From NCBI RefSeq assembly GCF_016775155.1, contig NZ_JAEUGD010000018.1, positions 80,049 through 144,048 of the forward strand: DNA of 64,000 bases, given 5' to 3'. A program made the translations under genes and the position numbers. The notes under the pieces were generated by a model, which saw nothing but the letters and a program-made list of their open reading frames with translations, made no database searches and was not told the origin of the DNA. Shown piece by piece: positions 34,828 to 45,160 of this stretch (position 1 is the first letter of the stretch; each line of letters begins with the position of its first letter). Origin of the DNA: Fulvivirga marina. Its GTDB lineage: Bacteria > Bacteroidota > Bacteroidia > Cytophagales > Cyclobacteriaceae.

Positions 34828-35074
34828 TAGCTTAAAAAATCAATAGCTATAATAGCTATTCACCGGCGTGAAAACAATGCCCTATGCATATATTTTTCAT
34901 TCATTAATAAAACTATTTAAAATATTATTAAAATTATACCAAAAACATTCTGTTATAGTGCTACCTCAAGCCTTCATTATCAATAATTTCTACGTTAAAC
35001 AGTCATCAAAAAATGAATCTTTATGTTTTATTCGCAAAAAAAATATCTTAAAATTGAAGAATCATAATTTAACC

Positions 35075-35977
35075 ATGAAAACTATGAATTATAAATCTAT
35101 AGGATCATTCAGTTTATCATTCCTTCTACTTTTCGGCATGTTTGCCTGCGGTTCAAAAACAACCGAGGAAAAAACTGATTCCTCAGAAGAGTTTGAGCAG
35201 GCTGAAACAGATCTGAAAGAGCAAATCCAGGAGGTAATATACGAAATACCTTCTCCTTCAGAAATCCCATTCCTTTTGGAAGCAACCGGTGCTGAATTTA
35301 ATCAATCATTGATTAACGATAACAGCAAGGCTGACCAATATGCTTCAAGAAATGATAAGGCTGCACTAAACCTTGGGACTTACGCTGCGGACATTGGTTA
35401 TCTGGTTTCATATGATAAAGTTCAGGAAGCGCTTACGTACATGAGTTCAGCAAAAAAACTAGCTGACAATCTGGGTGTTACCGGTGCATTTGACACTGAA
35501 TTAATCAAAAGATTTGAAGAGAACCTGTCTAGAAAAGATTCATTATCATTCTTATTAAATGAAACCATCAACAAAACAGAATCTTACCTTAAAGATGACG
35601 ACCGCAATAAACTGGCTGCTTTGATCATCACAGGAAGTTTCGTTGAAGGGCTTTATATCTCAACAGCTTTAATCAAAACATACCCTAAGGATATTCTGCC
35701 TGAAGACAGCAGAAACCTTGTTTTAACTCCGCTCATAAGGGTAGTACTTGAGCAGGAAAAATCTCTGAATGACCTGGTAGGGATGTTAGGGACAGTTGAA
35801 AACACTGCTCCGGTTGACAATCTGATCAAAGACCTTCGTGAGTTACAAAAAGATTATGATTCTCTAAATATTGAAGAGCAAATTCAAAACCAACGTGCTG
35901 ACCTTGTTCTTTCAGATGAAACTTTAGAAAAAATCACTTCAAAGGTAGCTGCTATCAGAAGCACTATTGTTGAGTAA
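35075..35977 (+). CDS. Uncharacterised helical lipoprotein
   Basis: From the ATG at 35075 the product is 300 residues with a lipoprotein signal (MKTMNYKSIGSFSLSFLLLFGMFACGS, lipobox FACG). The frame is open further upstream to 34868, but that would put an AT-rich extension before the signal, so I reject it. The mature part is acidic and strongly helical, with EIPSPSEIPFLLEATGAEF and AALNLGTYAADIGYLVSYDKVQ. The latter looks like a conserved domain seen in Cytophagales lipoproteins, function unknown. A hairpin followed by a T run is just downstream. It could be cotranscribed with nothing else. Confidence 0.75.
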   Translation: MKTMNYKSIGSFSLSFLLLFGMFACGSKTTEEKTDSSEEFEQAETDLKEQIQEVIYEIPSPSEIPFLLEATGAEFNQSLINDNSKADQYASRNDKAALNLGTYAADIGYLVSYDKVQEALTYMSSAKKLADNLGVTGAFDTELIKRFEENLSRKDSLSFLLNETINKTESYLKDDDRNKLAALIITGSFVEGLYISTALIKTYPKDILPEDSRNLVLTPLIRVVLEQEKSLNDLVGMLGTVENTAPVDNLIKDLRELQKDYDSLNIEEQIQNQRADLVLSDETLEKITSKVAAIRSTIVE

Positions 35978-35996
35978 CAAAAATTCTCAGATCACT

Positions 35997-36031
35997 TAAA
36001 GGGGGTTGAATTTGATTCAATCCCTTTTTTT
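35997..36031 (+). terminator. Rho-independent terminator after lipoprotein gene
   Basis: A stem GGGTTGAA / TTCAATCCC with a 4-5-nt loop, extended by flanking A/T pairs, is followed by seven T residues. It lies 20 nt after the lipoprotein stop codon and 60 nt before the ABC transporter gene. Confidence 0.75.
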
Positions 36032-36088
36032 ATTCCTTCAAAACACTAAATTAGTAAATTGTCCATTACTACAGCTTAACCATCACTC

Positions 36089-39000
36089 ATGAGTGAACCT
36101 CTACTTAAAGCCATTATTCAGTTATTTGCAATTGTTGCAAAAGAAGATGAAGTTACTGATCAGGAAAGGGATCAAATTGAAGCTTTTTTAGTTGAGCATC
36201 TAAATAAGAATGCAGTCCCTCAATTTCTGCAGGAATTTGACGCATACAGTGATTCCATTATTATTGATGACACCATTGATATTGAAGAAGAGCAACGCCG
36301 GATAGAAGGTATATGCTCAAAGATCAACAAGGAACTCACTCAAAAACAAAAGGTAGTAATCATTCTGGAGTTAATGGGCATTATACTGGCAGATGGCCAC
36401 ATTTCAAATCGCGAAGAAGAGTTACTCAGATCCATAGGCTCAGCATTTAATGTTTCGTCGGAAGAAATTGACCTCATTAAACAATTTGTTGTAGGCAAAT
36501 CGTATGAGGAGTTTGACGCTCCAAATATTCTGATCATTGACGCTAAAAAGTACGACAACCCTACTTTTAAACACCTAAGGCGTGAAGGACTTAACGGCTT
36601 TATAGCTATACTTCATTTGTCTAAAGCAGATACTTATTTCATTAAATACCAAGGCACTACAGACTTGTACTTAAACGGAGTGCCGCTAAAATCTGGCAGT
36701 AAAGGTGTGCTGGCGATTGGCTCAACGATCAGAGCAGAAAAAACACCACCTGTTTACTATGGTGATATCATCAGCCAGTTCATCAAAAATGAGAACGAAA
36801 AGCCTATCACTTTCGAAGCACGCAACATTTCTTATCGTTTTAAAAATGGCAAATTAGGTCTAAGAAACATAAACATTGCAGAAGAATCCGGTAAGCTCAT
36901 CGGGCTCATGGGTGCCAGTGGCGCAGGAAAATCTACTTTACTGCATGTACTCAACGGAAGTGACAGGCCAACAGAAGGACACGTACTGATCAATAATATT
37001 GATATCCATAGGCAAGAAAGCATGATCAAGGGTGTTATAGGCTTTGTACCGCAAGATGACCTACTGATAGAGGAACTGACCGTTTACGAAAACCTCTATT
37101 ATGCCGCCAGGCTATGCTTCGATCAGCTCAAACATGAGGAGATCAACGAGCTGGTCATTAAAACGCTTAACAACCTTGGTTTATACGAAACCAAAGATCT
37201 GAAAGTAGGTTCTCCCCTGGAAAAGACTATCAGTGGCGGCCAGAGAAAGCGTCTGAATATTGGCCTGGAATTACTTCGAGAGCCTTCCATCCTATTTGTT
37301 GATGAGCCTACTTCCGGGCTATCCTCCAGAGATTCGGAGAACATTATGGATTTGCTCAAAGAACTGTCATTAAAAGGGAAGCTGATATTTGTAGTTATTC
37401 ATCAGCCATCATCCGATATCTTTAAAATGTTTAACAAGTTGATTATTCTGGACACGGGTGGTTATCAAATCTACTACGGCAACCCTATTGAAGCTGTAGT
37501 TTATTTTAAAGAGATCATCAACCTGATCAACAGTGACCAGGGTGAATGTCATGAGTGCGGCAACGTAAATCCGGAACAGATCTTCAATATCATTGAGACC
37601 AAGGTCATCAATGAGTATGGTAATTTCACCAATGAAAGAAAAGTACTTCCCGAGCAATGGAACCAGTACTTCCTGGAAAAAACTTCTATCCCAAAAGTAG
37701 AGCAGGTAACAACCGCACCAGAATCGACTCTCAATATCCCGGACCGGTTAAAGCAGTTGAAACTTTTTACTACACGTGACCTGCTCTCAAAACTAAGTAA
37801 TAAGCAATACCTGATCATCAACCTGCTGGAAGCTCCTCTTTTGGCTCTCATACTGGCCTATATTGTAAGGTATTACAACACTTACCACTCAGAAGACCCG
37901 ATTTACCTTTTCAGCAAAAACCCCAACATACCGGCATACCTGTTTATGAGTGTGATCGTTGCCCTTTTTATGGGCCTAACGGTGAGCGCGGAAGAAATCA
38001 TAAGGGATCAAAAAATACTGAAACGAGAAGCTTTTCTTCACCTCAGCCGAGGAAGTTATATTTCGTCAAAAATAGCGATTCTGTTTACTCTATCGGCTAT
38101 ACAGACGTTTACTTTTGTTGTTATCGGAAATACAATCCTCCAAATAGACAATATGTTTATCATTCACTGGGCCATTTTATTTTCAACTTCTTGCCTGGCC
38201 AATATCATGGGGTTGAACATTTCTTCGGCATTCAACTCGGCAGTTACGATATACATCATGATCCCTATTCTTCTTATTCCTCAATTGGTTTTAAGTGGCG
38301 TAGTAGTTCGTTTTGACAAGCTAAACCCTGACTTGAGCAGTACAGGAGAAGTGCCATTGGTTGGTGACCTAATGGCTTCGCGCTGGGCTTTTGAAGCTGC
38401 AATGGTTTCTCAGTTTAAGGATAATGAGTATGAGGAAATGTTTTACCCCTATGAAAAGGTAATGGCAGCATCGGACTATAAAAAAATATACTACATTCCT
38501 TCATTGGAAACCAAACTGGAATATAGTCTTAATAACTTCAGAGAACCCTCCCCGAGGGTACAAGAAAATATCGCTAAAAATCTGCAGCTTTTAAGATCAG
38601 AAATAAAAAAGGAGCTTCAGTTGGTTGGTAATGATAAATTTGAGCACATCGACTTACTCACTCCTGAGAAGTTTGACTCAACAGCCTATGCAAAAACTTA
38701 TGAGTTTTTGGAAAAGCTACGCTCATTTTATGTAGCCAGATATAACAAAGCAGACCAGGCAAAAGAGAAGCTGATTATAGGTATGACAGAAACCCCTGAG
38801 GAACGAGAGGCTTTTGAAAAGCTGAAAGAGCGTTATCGCAATGAAACAATAGCTGAAATCGTTAAAAATCAAAATGAACCTCACAGAATACTGGAGGCTC
38901 ATGGTGAACTGGTTCAAAAGATATTCCCCATCTACAACGACCCCGAGCCTAAACACATATTTGACTACAGGTCACAGTTTTATGTACCCAAAAAACATAT

Positions 39001-39145
39001 TCTGGGCAATTCCTTTGATACTTTGTATTTCAACATTGGTGTGATATGGTTGATGTCTATTGTGCTTATCTTTACACTTTATTTCAACATCCCCAGGAAA
39101 ACAATTAATGGTATGGAAAGCCTGGCAAGAAAATCGAAACCATGA
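36089..39145 (+). CDS. TerB-like/ABCG-type ABC transporter half (fused ATPase and permease)
   Basis: The 1018-residue protein has an N-terminal TerB-like helical domain (about 1-130), including IVAKEDEVTDQERDQIEAFL and ILADGHISNREEELLRSIG. A beta-rich domain of about 100 residues follows that may be FHA-like. The ABC ATPase (about 245-480) has Walker A GASGAGKST, signature ISGGQRKRLNIGLELL and Walker B ILFVDEPTSGLSS, the ABCG/WHITE pattern. A membrane domain of about six helices (about 580-760) follows, with a large hydrophilic insert (about 770-955) before the last helix (about 980-1000). ABCG-type half transporters usually dimerise to export lipids or polyketides; the cargo here is unknown. 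The stop codon overlaps the start of a 24-codon microprotein gene (ATGA). Confidence 0.85.
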   Translation: MSEPLLKAIIQLFAIVAKEDEVTDQERDQIEAFLVEHLNKNAVPQFLQEFDAYSDSIIIDDTIDIEEEQRRIEGICSKINKELTQKQKVVIILELMGIILADGHISNREEELLRSIGSAFNVSSEEIDLIKQFVVGKSYEEFDAPNILIIDAKKYDNPTFKHLRREGLNGFIAILHLSKADTYFIKYQGTTDLYLNGVPLKSGSKGVLAIGSTIRAEKTPPVYYGDIISQFIKNENEKPITFEARNISYRFKNGKLGLRNINIAEESGKLIGLMGASGAGKSTLLHVLNGSDRPTEGHVLINNIDIHRQESMIKGVIGFVPQDDLLIEELTVYENLYYAARLCFDQLKHEEINELVIKTLNNLGLYETKDLKVGSPLEKTISGGQRKRLNIGLELLREPSILFVDEPTSGLSSRDSENIMDLLKELSLKGKLIFVVIHQPSSDIFKMFNKLIILDTGGYQIYYGNPIEAVVYFKEIINLINSDQGECHECGNVNPEQIFNIIETKVINEYGNFTNERKVLPEQWNQYFLEKTSIPKVEQVTTAPESTLNIPDRLKQLKLFTTRDLLSKLSNKQYLIINLLEAPLLALILAYIVRYYNTYHSEDPIYLFSKNPNIPAYLFMSVIVALFMGLTVSAEEIIRDQKILKREAFLHLSRGSYISSKIAILFTLSAIQTFTFVVIGNTILQIDNMFIIHWAILFSTSCLANIMGLNISSAFNSAVTIYIMIPILLIPQLVLSGVVVRFDKLNPDLSSTGEVPLVGDLMASRWAFEAAMVSQFKDNEYEEMFYPYEKVMAASDYKKIYYIPSLETKLEYSLNNFREPSPRVQENIAKNLQLLRSEIKKELQLVGNDKFEHIDLLTPEKFDSTAYAKTYEFLEKLRSFYVARYNKADQAKEKLIIGMTETPEEREAFEKLKERYRNETIAEIVKNQNEPHRILEAHGELVQKIFPIYNDPEPKHIFDYRSQFYVPKKHILGNSFDTLYFNIGVIWLMSIVLIFTLYFNIPRKTINGMESLARKSKP

Positions 39146-39216
39146 AAATACACAAAGACCTCATTGCTGTTATCATATTCCTTTGTACCCTAATTATTTT
39201 ATGGTTGATCTTTTGA
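39142..39216 (+). CDS. 24-residue single-pass membrane microprotein overlapping the ABC transporter stop
   Basis: ATGA at 39142-39145 joins the ABC transporter stop to an ATG. The reading frame then encodes MKIHKDLIAVII, FLCTLIILWLIF and a TGA at 39214. It has a short basic N-terminus (K2, K5) followed by about 18 hydrophobic residues, a plausible single transmembrane helix. The start position suggests translational coupling. It is too short for routine gene calls and could be chance, although translational coupling plus a clean hydrophobic helix argue otherwise. The 18 nt after it precede the convergent T9SS gene. Confidence 0.45.
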   Translation: MKIHKDLIAVIIFLCTLIILWLIF

Positions 39217-39234
39217 TCAAACAAAGCCGATAAG

Positions 39235-42200
39235 CTATTTGATCAGATGTACCCAACCTTTACAGATAGTCTCTTCTGCGACCTCTGCCTCATAATAATA
39301 TACTCCTGATGGATGTCCTTCTCCATCCCAAGTATTATTATAGTCTTCATCCTCATACAAAAGCTTACCCCAGCGATTGAGTATCTTTAAATGTACCTGG
39401 GTGCCTGATTCAATAATAAAGGTATCATTATGTTCCTTTACGCCCGGAGTAATCACATTAGGCACCTTAACCGTTCTCACGGTAATGCTCGCACTTTTCT
39501 CATATACGCAAAACTCTCTTGCGCCCACAAGAGTCACATTATATGTCCCGTCATTATCATACAGGTATATAAACTCATCTTCTTCAGAAGTATTACCATC
39601 TCCTAGCAGCCAGTGAAAAGAGTCGCCCTCTCCGCTTTTATTGGTAAACCTTACCGGCGGTCTTGAAAAACAATCATGCAGCTTCTCATATTCAAAGTCG
39701 ATCACAACCTGAGGAATCACCTCAACAAACACAGTATCACGCCCATTGCACCCATTCGAATCAGTCATTGAAACATAATAGATAGTATTTTTCTCAGGGG
39801 AAACCACTGGAGTTCTTTCATTGGACAGAAATGTACTGTCAGCACTTATCCATTGATAATTTGTACCGCCCGAAGCCGTCAACCTCAGTTCATCGCCGTA
39901 GCACAATTGTGCATCATCACTCGCGGTAAACGAAGGCTGAGAGACAGTCACAACCGTGGTGGCTATATCTTCACCTATGCAAGTATCATCATCTATTGCA
40001 CGAAGTACAACTTTATATTTACCGGGGGCCTTATAGTTATGCGTTATGTAGGTTGTATCTATCCGTGTAGTGCCGGTACCATCACCAAAAGTCCATTCAA
40101 ATGTTTTACCCCCAATGCTTAAATTCTGAAATACAATATCATCAGGCATGCAAACATGTTCCAAACCTGGTTGATCAAAGGCAACCGAATTGGTTTGAAT
40201 TCTGGCTCGTAGCGATGCCAGATCAAATTTAAATGCCGCATTATTACAACCACCATTTGCTCCGTTGACCTGAGACCAAGCATCATCGGTTGTAGGAAAT
40301 GAAGAACCTCCGAAGCAGCTGGCACATACAGAGTGGTACACTATGCCTCTTTTATCAAATCGACTCGTGCCCCCATCCACATGAATAGCGGCTTCTGACC
40401 CTCCAAAAAATGTGGCATAAAGCAAAGATGTGGCATCAGAATCCAGTACCATCAGATAAAAATCCTGGCCGTTTGTACTGCTTCTTATAGCATCTGGAGT
40501 TGTTGGTAGCCCTACAGTAGACAAATTCATATATCTTCCTCCTGAAAAATTCCCAGAATTATTTCCCCATCCGGCCACATAGAGGTTATTACAATCATTC
40601 ACTAAAAAAGCTGTAGGTGATATATTGGGCTCTCCACGACCGGCAGAGCCAAAGGTGGTAGAAAAGATGGTCTCACTAAGATCTTTGCTCAATTTATGGA
40701 TAAACTGACCAGCTCCGGAATTATTGTATACCCCTGAGGTAACGGGATAGCTACCCCTTGTCTGCCCAAGAATATATACATCTTCATCTGCATCCAGATC
40801 TAAAAAATAAGCCTGATCATAATCCGTGGTACCAAGAAAAGCGGTGGTAACAATCGAATCGCCTGTATTCGCAATAAGTCCTACCCAACCATCAACAGCA
40901 CCATTATAGGTACCATCAAAGCCATCCACAGCGGCCGGAAAATCGGCACTTTCTGTACCTCCTGCAGCATACACATTTTTTTCTTTATCCACCTTGATGG
41001 CAAACCCTGCATCATCAGCGCCACCTCCCAGATACCCCCCCCACAATAAGGACGACAAATCGCTACTAAGCTTGGCAATCACTGCATCTGTAACTCCACC
41101 ACCATAGTTGCGTTCAAAAGAGGGGACACCCATATCCAAAAACAAGTTCGTAGAGCCTGTACTTCCTGTTATATAAATATCATCATTATCATCAATAAAC
41201 ACTTCGCCTCTTTGCTGATCTCCATAATTTCGGGTTAATTCACCTCCCGTTACATTCAAACCATCGTTACCAGCGCCTCCAAAGTAAGTACTCCCTGTCA
41301 ATGAGCTTCCATCCTTACTTAGTTTTGCTATAAACATATCTGATCCATTATTAAAAGACACCCCTAAAATGGTATTGATAAAACTACCTCCTCCAAACGC
41401 TTTTTGATATGCATCGGACGAGATAGGAAAATCGGTAGAATTTGTAATACCAAAAATAACCAGCTCCCCATCTTTATTCATAATCAGACTAACAGGCACT
41501 TCTGAGTTACTACCGCCCAAATAAGTGGCATACTCAAGTTGTGTGCCCCCTGAATCATACTTTAAAATAGCAATATCCCAGACACCCGCCCAAGAAGTCT
41601 GATAGGCACCCGGGGTAGCGGGAAACTCTCCCAGATAAGCTCCATTGCGAAAGTGGTTAGTAATACCTCCCGAGTATAACTTGCCGTTCTCTCCAAAAGT
41701 CGCCGTATTACCCCAATTATCAGCTGGGGAACCTGAATACGTAGAAAATATAAGAATAGGGTCAATGACCAGATCATGGCATGAATCATAGCCTGATGGA
41801 AAGTTATAACTCAGAACATTGTCAACCAACACATACTCACAATCTACCTGCCGCTGCTGACCATTTATTACCTGATAGGCATACGGCTGATACTCCTGAA
41901 TCTGATTAACCGAGGTTTTTAAATATAGACTTCCATCCTTTAGGGAAATATCATCCACTCCCGTATATTCAATTTTTATATCATCCGTATTTCCACTTTC
42001 TCTCACCAGAACATCATATTTCATATGGTTTCCTGTAGAATAGGTCACCAGATCAATACCTTCGTAAAGCTGCTCCAAATAAACCTTGCCAAATGCCCGG
42101 GCTTTGCTTACCCATGTATCTGGATCATTACCATAGAAATAGTTGTATGACGTCCTCTCCTCATTCTCTGACCTGACTCCTGTAGTTTGCGCCCCGATGA

Positions 42201-42522
42201 ACTGTGCATTAAAAATATGGACGCCCAGTGTATGTTCATCTGCATTTTGTTCAGACAACTGACCTGAAGGCAAATACCCTTCCTGCTTTTCATGCCCTTC
42301 GTGCCTTCTGTGCAGTGCCTCGGTATCGTAAAAAACATAGGTAAATCCTGACTTGCCAATGTATATGTTACCTCCCGGGATATCCGCACCAAAAAGCACA
42401 CCTTTTGTCCATTGACCTTTATTTTCAATATACTTTAAAGCAGGGTCACCTGATGAAGCATGGGCTTCCACACAAAACAAAGCCACGACACTACATATTA
42501 ACAGTAATCGGAATAGTTTCAT
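39235..42522 (-). CDS. T9SS-secreted protein: SBBP-type beta-propeller, PKD domain and type B gliding C-terminal domain
   Basis: This 1095-residue protein has a signal peptide (residues 1-22, FCVEAHA) and an N-terminal YIENKGQWTKGVLFGADIPGGNIYI segment, as in DUF7948-type Bacteroidota surface proteins. Repeated YLGGS/G-x-DFP units (SBBP beta-propeller) run over about 280-770, for example TYLGGSNSE and STYFGGAGNDG. A PKD domain contains FEWTFGDGTGTTR, and a second PKD-like segment contains HWLLGDGNTSEEDE. The C-terminus NVITPGVKEHNDTF, VHLKILNRWGKLLYE, WDGEGHPSGVYYYE is the CHU_C gliding-motility/type B T9SS sorting domain. It is therefore predicted to be carried across the outer membrane and may be surface-bound or released. 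Confidence 0.9.
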   Translation of the reverse strand: MKLFRLLLICSVVALFCVEAHASSGDPALKYIENKGQWTKGVLFGADIPGGNIYIGKSGFTYVFYDTEALHRRHEGHEKQEGYLPSGQLSEQNADEHTLGVHIFNAQFIGAQTTGVRSENEERTSYNYFYGNDPDTWVSKARAFGKVYLEQLYEGIDLVTYSTGNHMKYDVLVRESGNTDDIKIEYTGVDDISLKDGSLYLKTSVNQIQEYQPYAYQVINGQQRQVDCEYVLVDNVLSYNFPSGYDSCHDLVIDPILIFSTYSGSPADNWGNTATFGENGKLYSGGITNHFRNGAYLGEFPATPGAYQTSWAGVWDIAILKYDSGGTQLEYATYLGGSNSEVPVSLIMNKDGELVIFGITNSTDFPISSDAYQKAFGGGSFINTILGVSFNNGSDMFIAKLSKDGSSLTGSTYFGGAGNDGLNVTGGELTRNYGDQQRGEVFIDDNDDIYITGSTGSTNLFLDMGVPSFERNYGGGVTDAVIAKLSSDLSSLLWGGYLGGGADDAGFAIKVDKEKNVYAAGGTESADFPAAVDGFDGTYNGAVDGWVGLIANTGDSIVTTAFLGTTDYDQAYFLDLDADEDVYILGQTRGSYPVTSGVYNNSGAGQFIHKLSKDLSETIFSTTFGSAGRGEPNISPTAFLVNDCNNLYVAGWGNNSGNFSGGRYMNLSTVGLPTTPDAIRSSTNGQDFYLMVLDSDATSLLYATFFGGSEAAIHVDGGTSRFDKRGIVYHSVCASCFGGSSFPTTDDAWSQVNGANGGCNNAAFKFDLASLRARIQTNSVAFDQPGLEHVCMPDDIVFQNLSIGGKTFEWTFGDGTGTTRIDTTYITHNYKAPGKYKVVLRAIDDDTCIGEDIATTVVTVSQPSFTASDDAQLCYGDELRLTASGGTNYQWISADSTFLSNERTPVVSPEKNTIYYVSMTDSNGCNGRDTVFVEVIPQVVIDFEYEKLHDCFSRPPVRFTNKSGEGDSFHWLLGDGNTSEEDEFIYLYDNDGTYNVTLVGAREFCVYEKSASITVRTVKVPNVITPGVKEHNDTFIIESGTQVHLKILNRWGKLLYEDEDYNNTWDGEGHPSGVYYYEAEVAEETICKGWVHLIK

Positions 42523-42598
42523 TCTATTGATTATAACTAAGAAGCATCAACCTTTTCAAACAATCGGTTTAATCACATTGATTTTAAAGATAATGATT

Positions 42599-45160
42599 CT
42601 ATCCCTCTTTTCTGAGTACTTCCAATGGAGAACGGCTAATTACATCCCTTGTATTAAACCAACCTACTAAAATTGTAAGCACCATAACACCACCCCATAT
42701 CAATAAAAGGCTCATGATGTCCGGTAGAAAAACTACTTCAAAGAAGTAAATTGACAATGCCCAGCCACTAATTACTGACAAGCTAATACCGGTAAATGCT
42801 GCAAAAAAACCGAGATATCCATATTCAAGGATTGTCATCCCCCATATCTGTTTCTTCACAGCTCCAATAGTTCGCAATAGCACATTTTCTTTTAACCTCA
42901 GGTATTTACTATTGATCACAGCACCTGCAAGTACGACAAGCCCTGTTATAATACTAAACAGTGCCATGAACTGGATAATGAACGATACCTTATCAAAAAA
43001 CTCATCAATAGTGGCCAGTACCAACCGCAGGTCAATCAGCGAAACGTTTGGAAAAAGTGAAACCAGCTCTCTCTGGTAGCTATTAGCTTCCACTTTTTCA
43101 TCAATCCTGGTGGTAAGTACGAATATTTGCGGAGCCTCTTCCAACACTCCTGTTGGAAAAACAAAGATAAAGTTGGGGGGATCCTTGGGCCACTCAACAT
43201 CTCTTACTCCACCGATATACGTAGTTACAGGTACACCCTGGATATCAAAAATTATTGAGTCACCAACATCTACCTCTAGGTTTTCCTGCATACCAGAAGA
43301 TATCGTAACATAAATGGAGTCATTGGAAATATGCTGTACAGCTCCTTGTTGCATAGTCTCTGATGCTGTCAGGGTATCTCTATAAGTTACCCTATACTCT
43401 CTGGTGATCGCCCAGTTAGGAATGGCATCCGTTGTATCGTTTTGTATCTCTGAGATCGTTTTACCCGCCACCTGGCTGAGTCGGCAGGTAATAATAGGAA
43501 CTACTTGTTGTACCGGCAGGTCATTATCGCGAGTGAGCCGGATCACTCCCTCCTTTTGCTGTGGTTGAATATCAAAGAGTATAGTATTTGACTGATTTTC
43601 CCTCCCCACAAATTCAACCTGATTAAGCAAGCTGTTCTGCACAATATTTAATGTTGCTATCAGAAAAGCGCCCAGCCCAATAACTACCACAAGTACCAGT
43701 GTCTGATTGTTTGGTCTAAATAAATTGGCCAGACTTTGACGCCATATAAAACTCCAGTTCCGTGGAAAAAATTTCTTTACTGCCTTCATCAAAAGATTCG
43801 CAACCAATGCAAGGCATCCAAACGCCAGCAAAAGCGCCCCGAAGAAAGCCCCTCCAACCATGAAGCTACCACTCTGGTACGTAGCAAAAGCCAGAGGAAA
43901 CAATATGATGAGCACAATAACTAAGACTCTGACTTTTGAAAATGTTCTTAAGGGTTCATAATTAGTCCTTAAAACAGAAAGTGGAGGCACGAAACGAACA
44001 GCGACCAATGGCAATACTGAAAACAAAAGAGAGATCATCAATCCCAAAATAATGGCTTCCAGCACTGCACTCCAGGCAATTTGCAAGTCCAGATCAAGAG
44101 GAATAAACTCTTTTAATAAAGGTGGTAATGCAAACTGAATCCCCAGCCCCAGCAACACACCAAGTATACTTCCAATAATGCCTAGGATTACGGTTTGAAC
44201 AAAAAAGATATTAAATGCCTGCCAACCGGAAGTACCAATGCACCTCATAACAGCCACCATCTCCCGTTTTTCTCTTACATAAATATGAACAGAGCTGGCT
44301 ACGCCGATACATCCCAAGATCAATGCAACAAAGGCAAGTAAATTAAAAAAACGGTAAAGGTTCTCAAACCCTTCCCCAAGGTTATTCTTTCTGTCCTCAA
44401 CAGTCTCTGAGGAGTGACCGTATTTCTTCACCAGTGGCTTAACCTGACTGACAGCAGTTTCAACCGCTTCTTCACTATCAATTTTAAAGTACTGCTTATA
44501 ACTTACCCTGCTTCCAAACTGTACAAGACCTGTGCTATCGAGGTAGTCCATTGATATATAGACTGAGGGAGTAAAGGTTGCCTGTATTCCACCGCCACCA
44601 GGAATTTTACTTACCTCACCAGCAACTTTGAAAACCATGTTGCCTAAACGTATTGAATCCTCACTACTCACATCATAATGACTCGCCAGATTTTCATCAA
44701 CCATAGCATAAGGCCCTGTCTTCATTACCTCATAAGCACCTTCCGGAGAAGTTACCAAATCACCATAAAATGGAAAATCACCCTCCAGGGCTACTATGCG
44801 AATCAGTCGCGTACCTGGTGTACTAGTCATAAACATAGCCATAGATGCAGTAGTAGCTTCAGTAGCCTGCTGCCCCGGTATAGAATCAAAGATAGTCTGA
44901 AGGTCTTCCTCAAATCGGGTATTGGCATTAACTACAAGATCGGCTCCAAGTAAATCCTTGGCCTGCTCATTTATACTGCGCTGTAGGTTGATATTAAATG
45001 AGTTAATAGAAACTAAAGCCGCAATACCAATAATGATAGATGATATGAAGAGAAATAATCGGGAAAAGTTTTTCCTTGCATCACGATAAGCCATTTTCCA
45101 AACCCATTTATCTTTAAACAGGTTTCTTTTCTCCTTTTTTATCTTAATAATATACTCCAT
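42599..45160 (-). CDS. ybbP: YbbP/FtsX-type ABC transporter permease
   Basis: The 853-residue protein has four or more helices in each of two FtsX-type blocks, with a YbbP-type layout: AYRDARKNFSRLFLFISSIIIGIAALVSINSF at the N-terminus, a periplasmic domain (about 55-260), helices about 270-420, a WRQSLANLFRPNNQTLVLVVVIGLGAFLI second anchor, a second periplasmic domain, and a C-terminal NVLLRTIGAVKKQIWGMTILEYG block. ATPase and permease genes share one nucleotide (TAATG), showing translational coupling. In E. coli ybbAP lies divergent from tesA, as here. The E. coli pair is proposed to be an efflux or envelope-assembly transporter; its substrate is not settled. Confidence 0.85.
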   Translation of the reverse strand: MEYIIKIKKEKRNLFKDKWVWKMAYRDARKNFSRLFLFISSIIIGIAALVSINSFNINLQRSINEQAKDLLGADLVVNANTRFEEDLQTIFDSIPGQQATEATTASMAMFMTSTPGTRLIRIVALEGDFPFYGDLVTSPEGAYEVMKTGPYAMVDENLASHYDVSSEDSIRLGNMVFKVAGEVSKIPGGGGIQATFTPSVYISMDYLDSTGLVQFGSRVSYKQYFKIDSEEAVETAVSQVKPLVKKYGHSSETVEDRKNNLGEGFENLYRFFNLLAFVALILGCIGVASSVHIYVREKREMVAVMRCIGTSGWQAFNIFFVQTVILGIIGSILGVLLGLGIQFALPPLLKEFIPLDLDLQIAWSAVLEAIILGLMISLLFSVLPLVAVRFVPPLSVLRTNYEPLRTFSKVRVLVIVLIILFPLAFATYQSGSFMVGGAFFGALLLAFGCLALVANLLMKAVKKFFPRNWSFIWRQSLANLFRPNNQTLVLVVVIGLGAFLIATLNIVQNSLLNQVEFVGRENQSNTILFDIQPQQKEGVIRLTRDNDLPVQQVVPIITCRLSQVAGKTISEIQNDTTDAIPNWAITREYRVTYRDTLTASETMQQGAVQHISNDSIYVTISSGMQENLEVDVGDSIIFDIQGVPVTTYIGGVRDVEWPKDPPNFIFVFPTGVLEEAPQIFVLTTRIDEKVEANSYQRELVSLFPNVSLIDLRLVLATIDEFFDKVSFIIQFMALFSIITGLVVLAGAVINSKYLRLKENVLLRTIGAVKKQIWGMTILEYGYLGFFAAFTGISLSVISGWALSIYFFEVVFLPDIMSLLLIWGGVMVLTILVGWFNTRDVISRSPLEVLRKEG

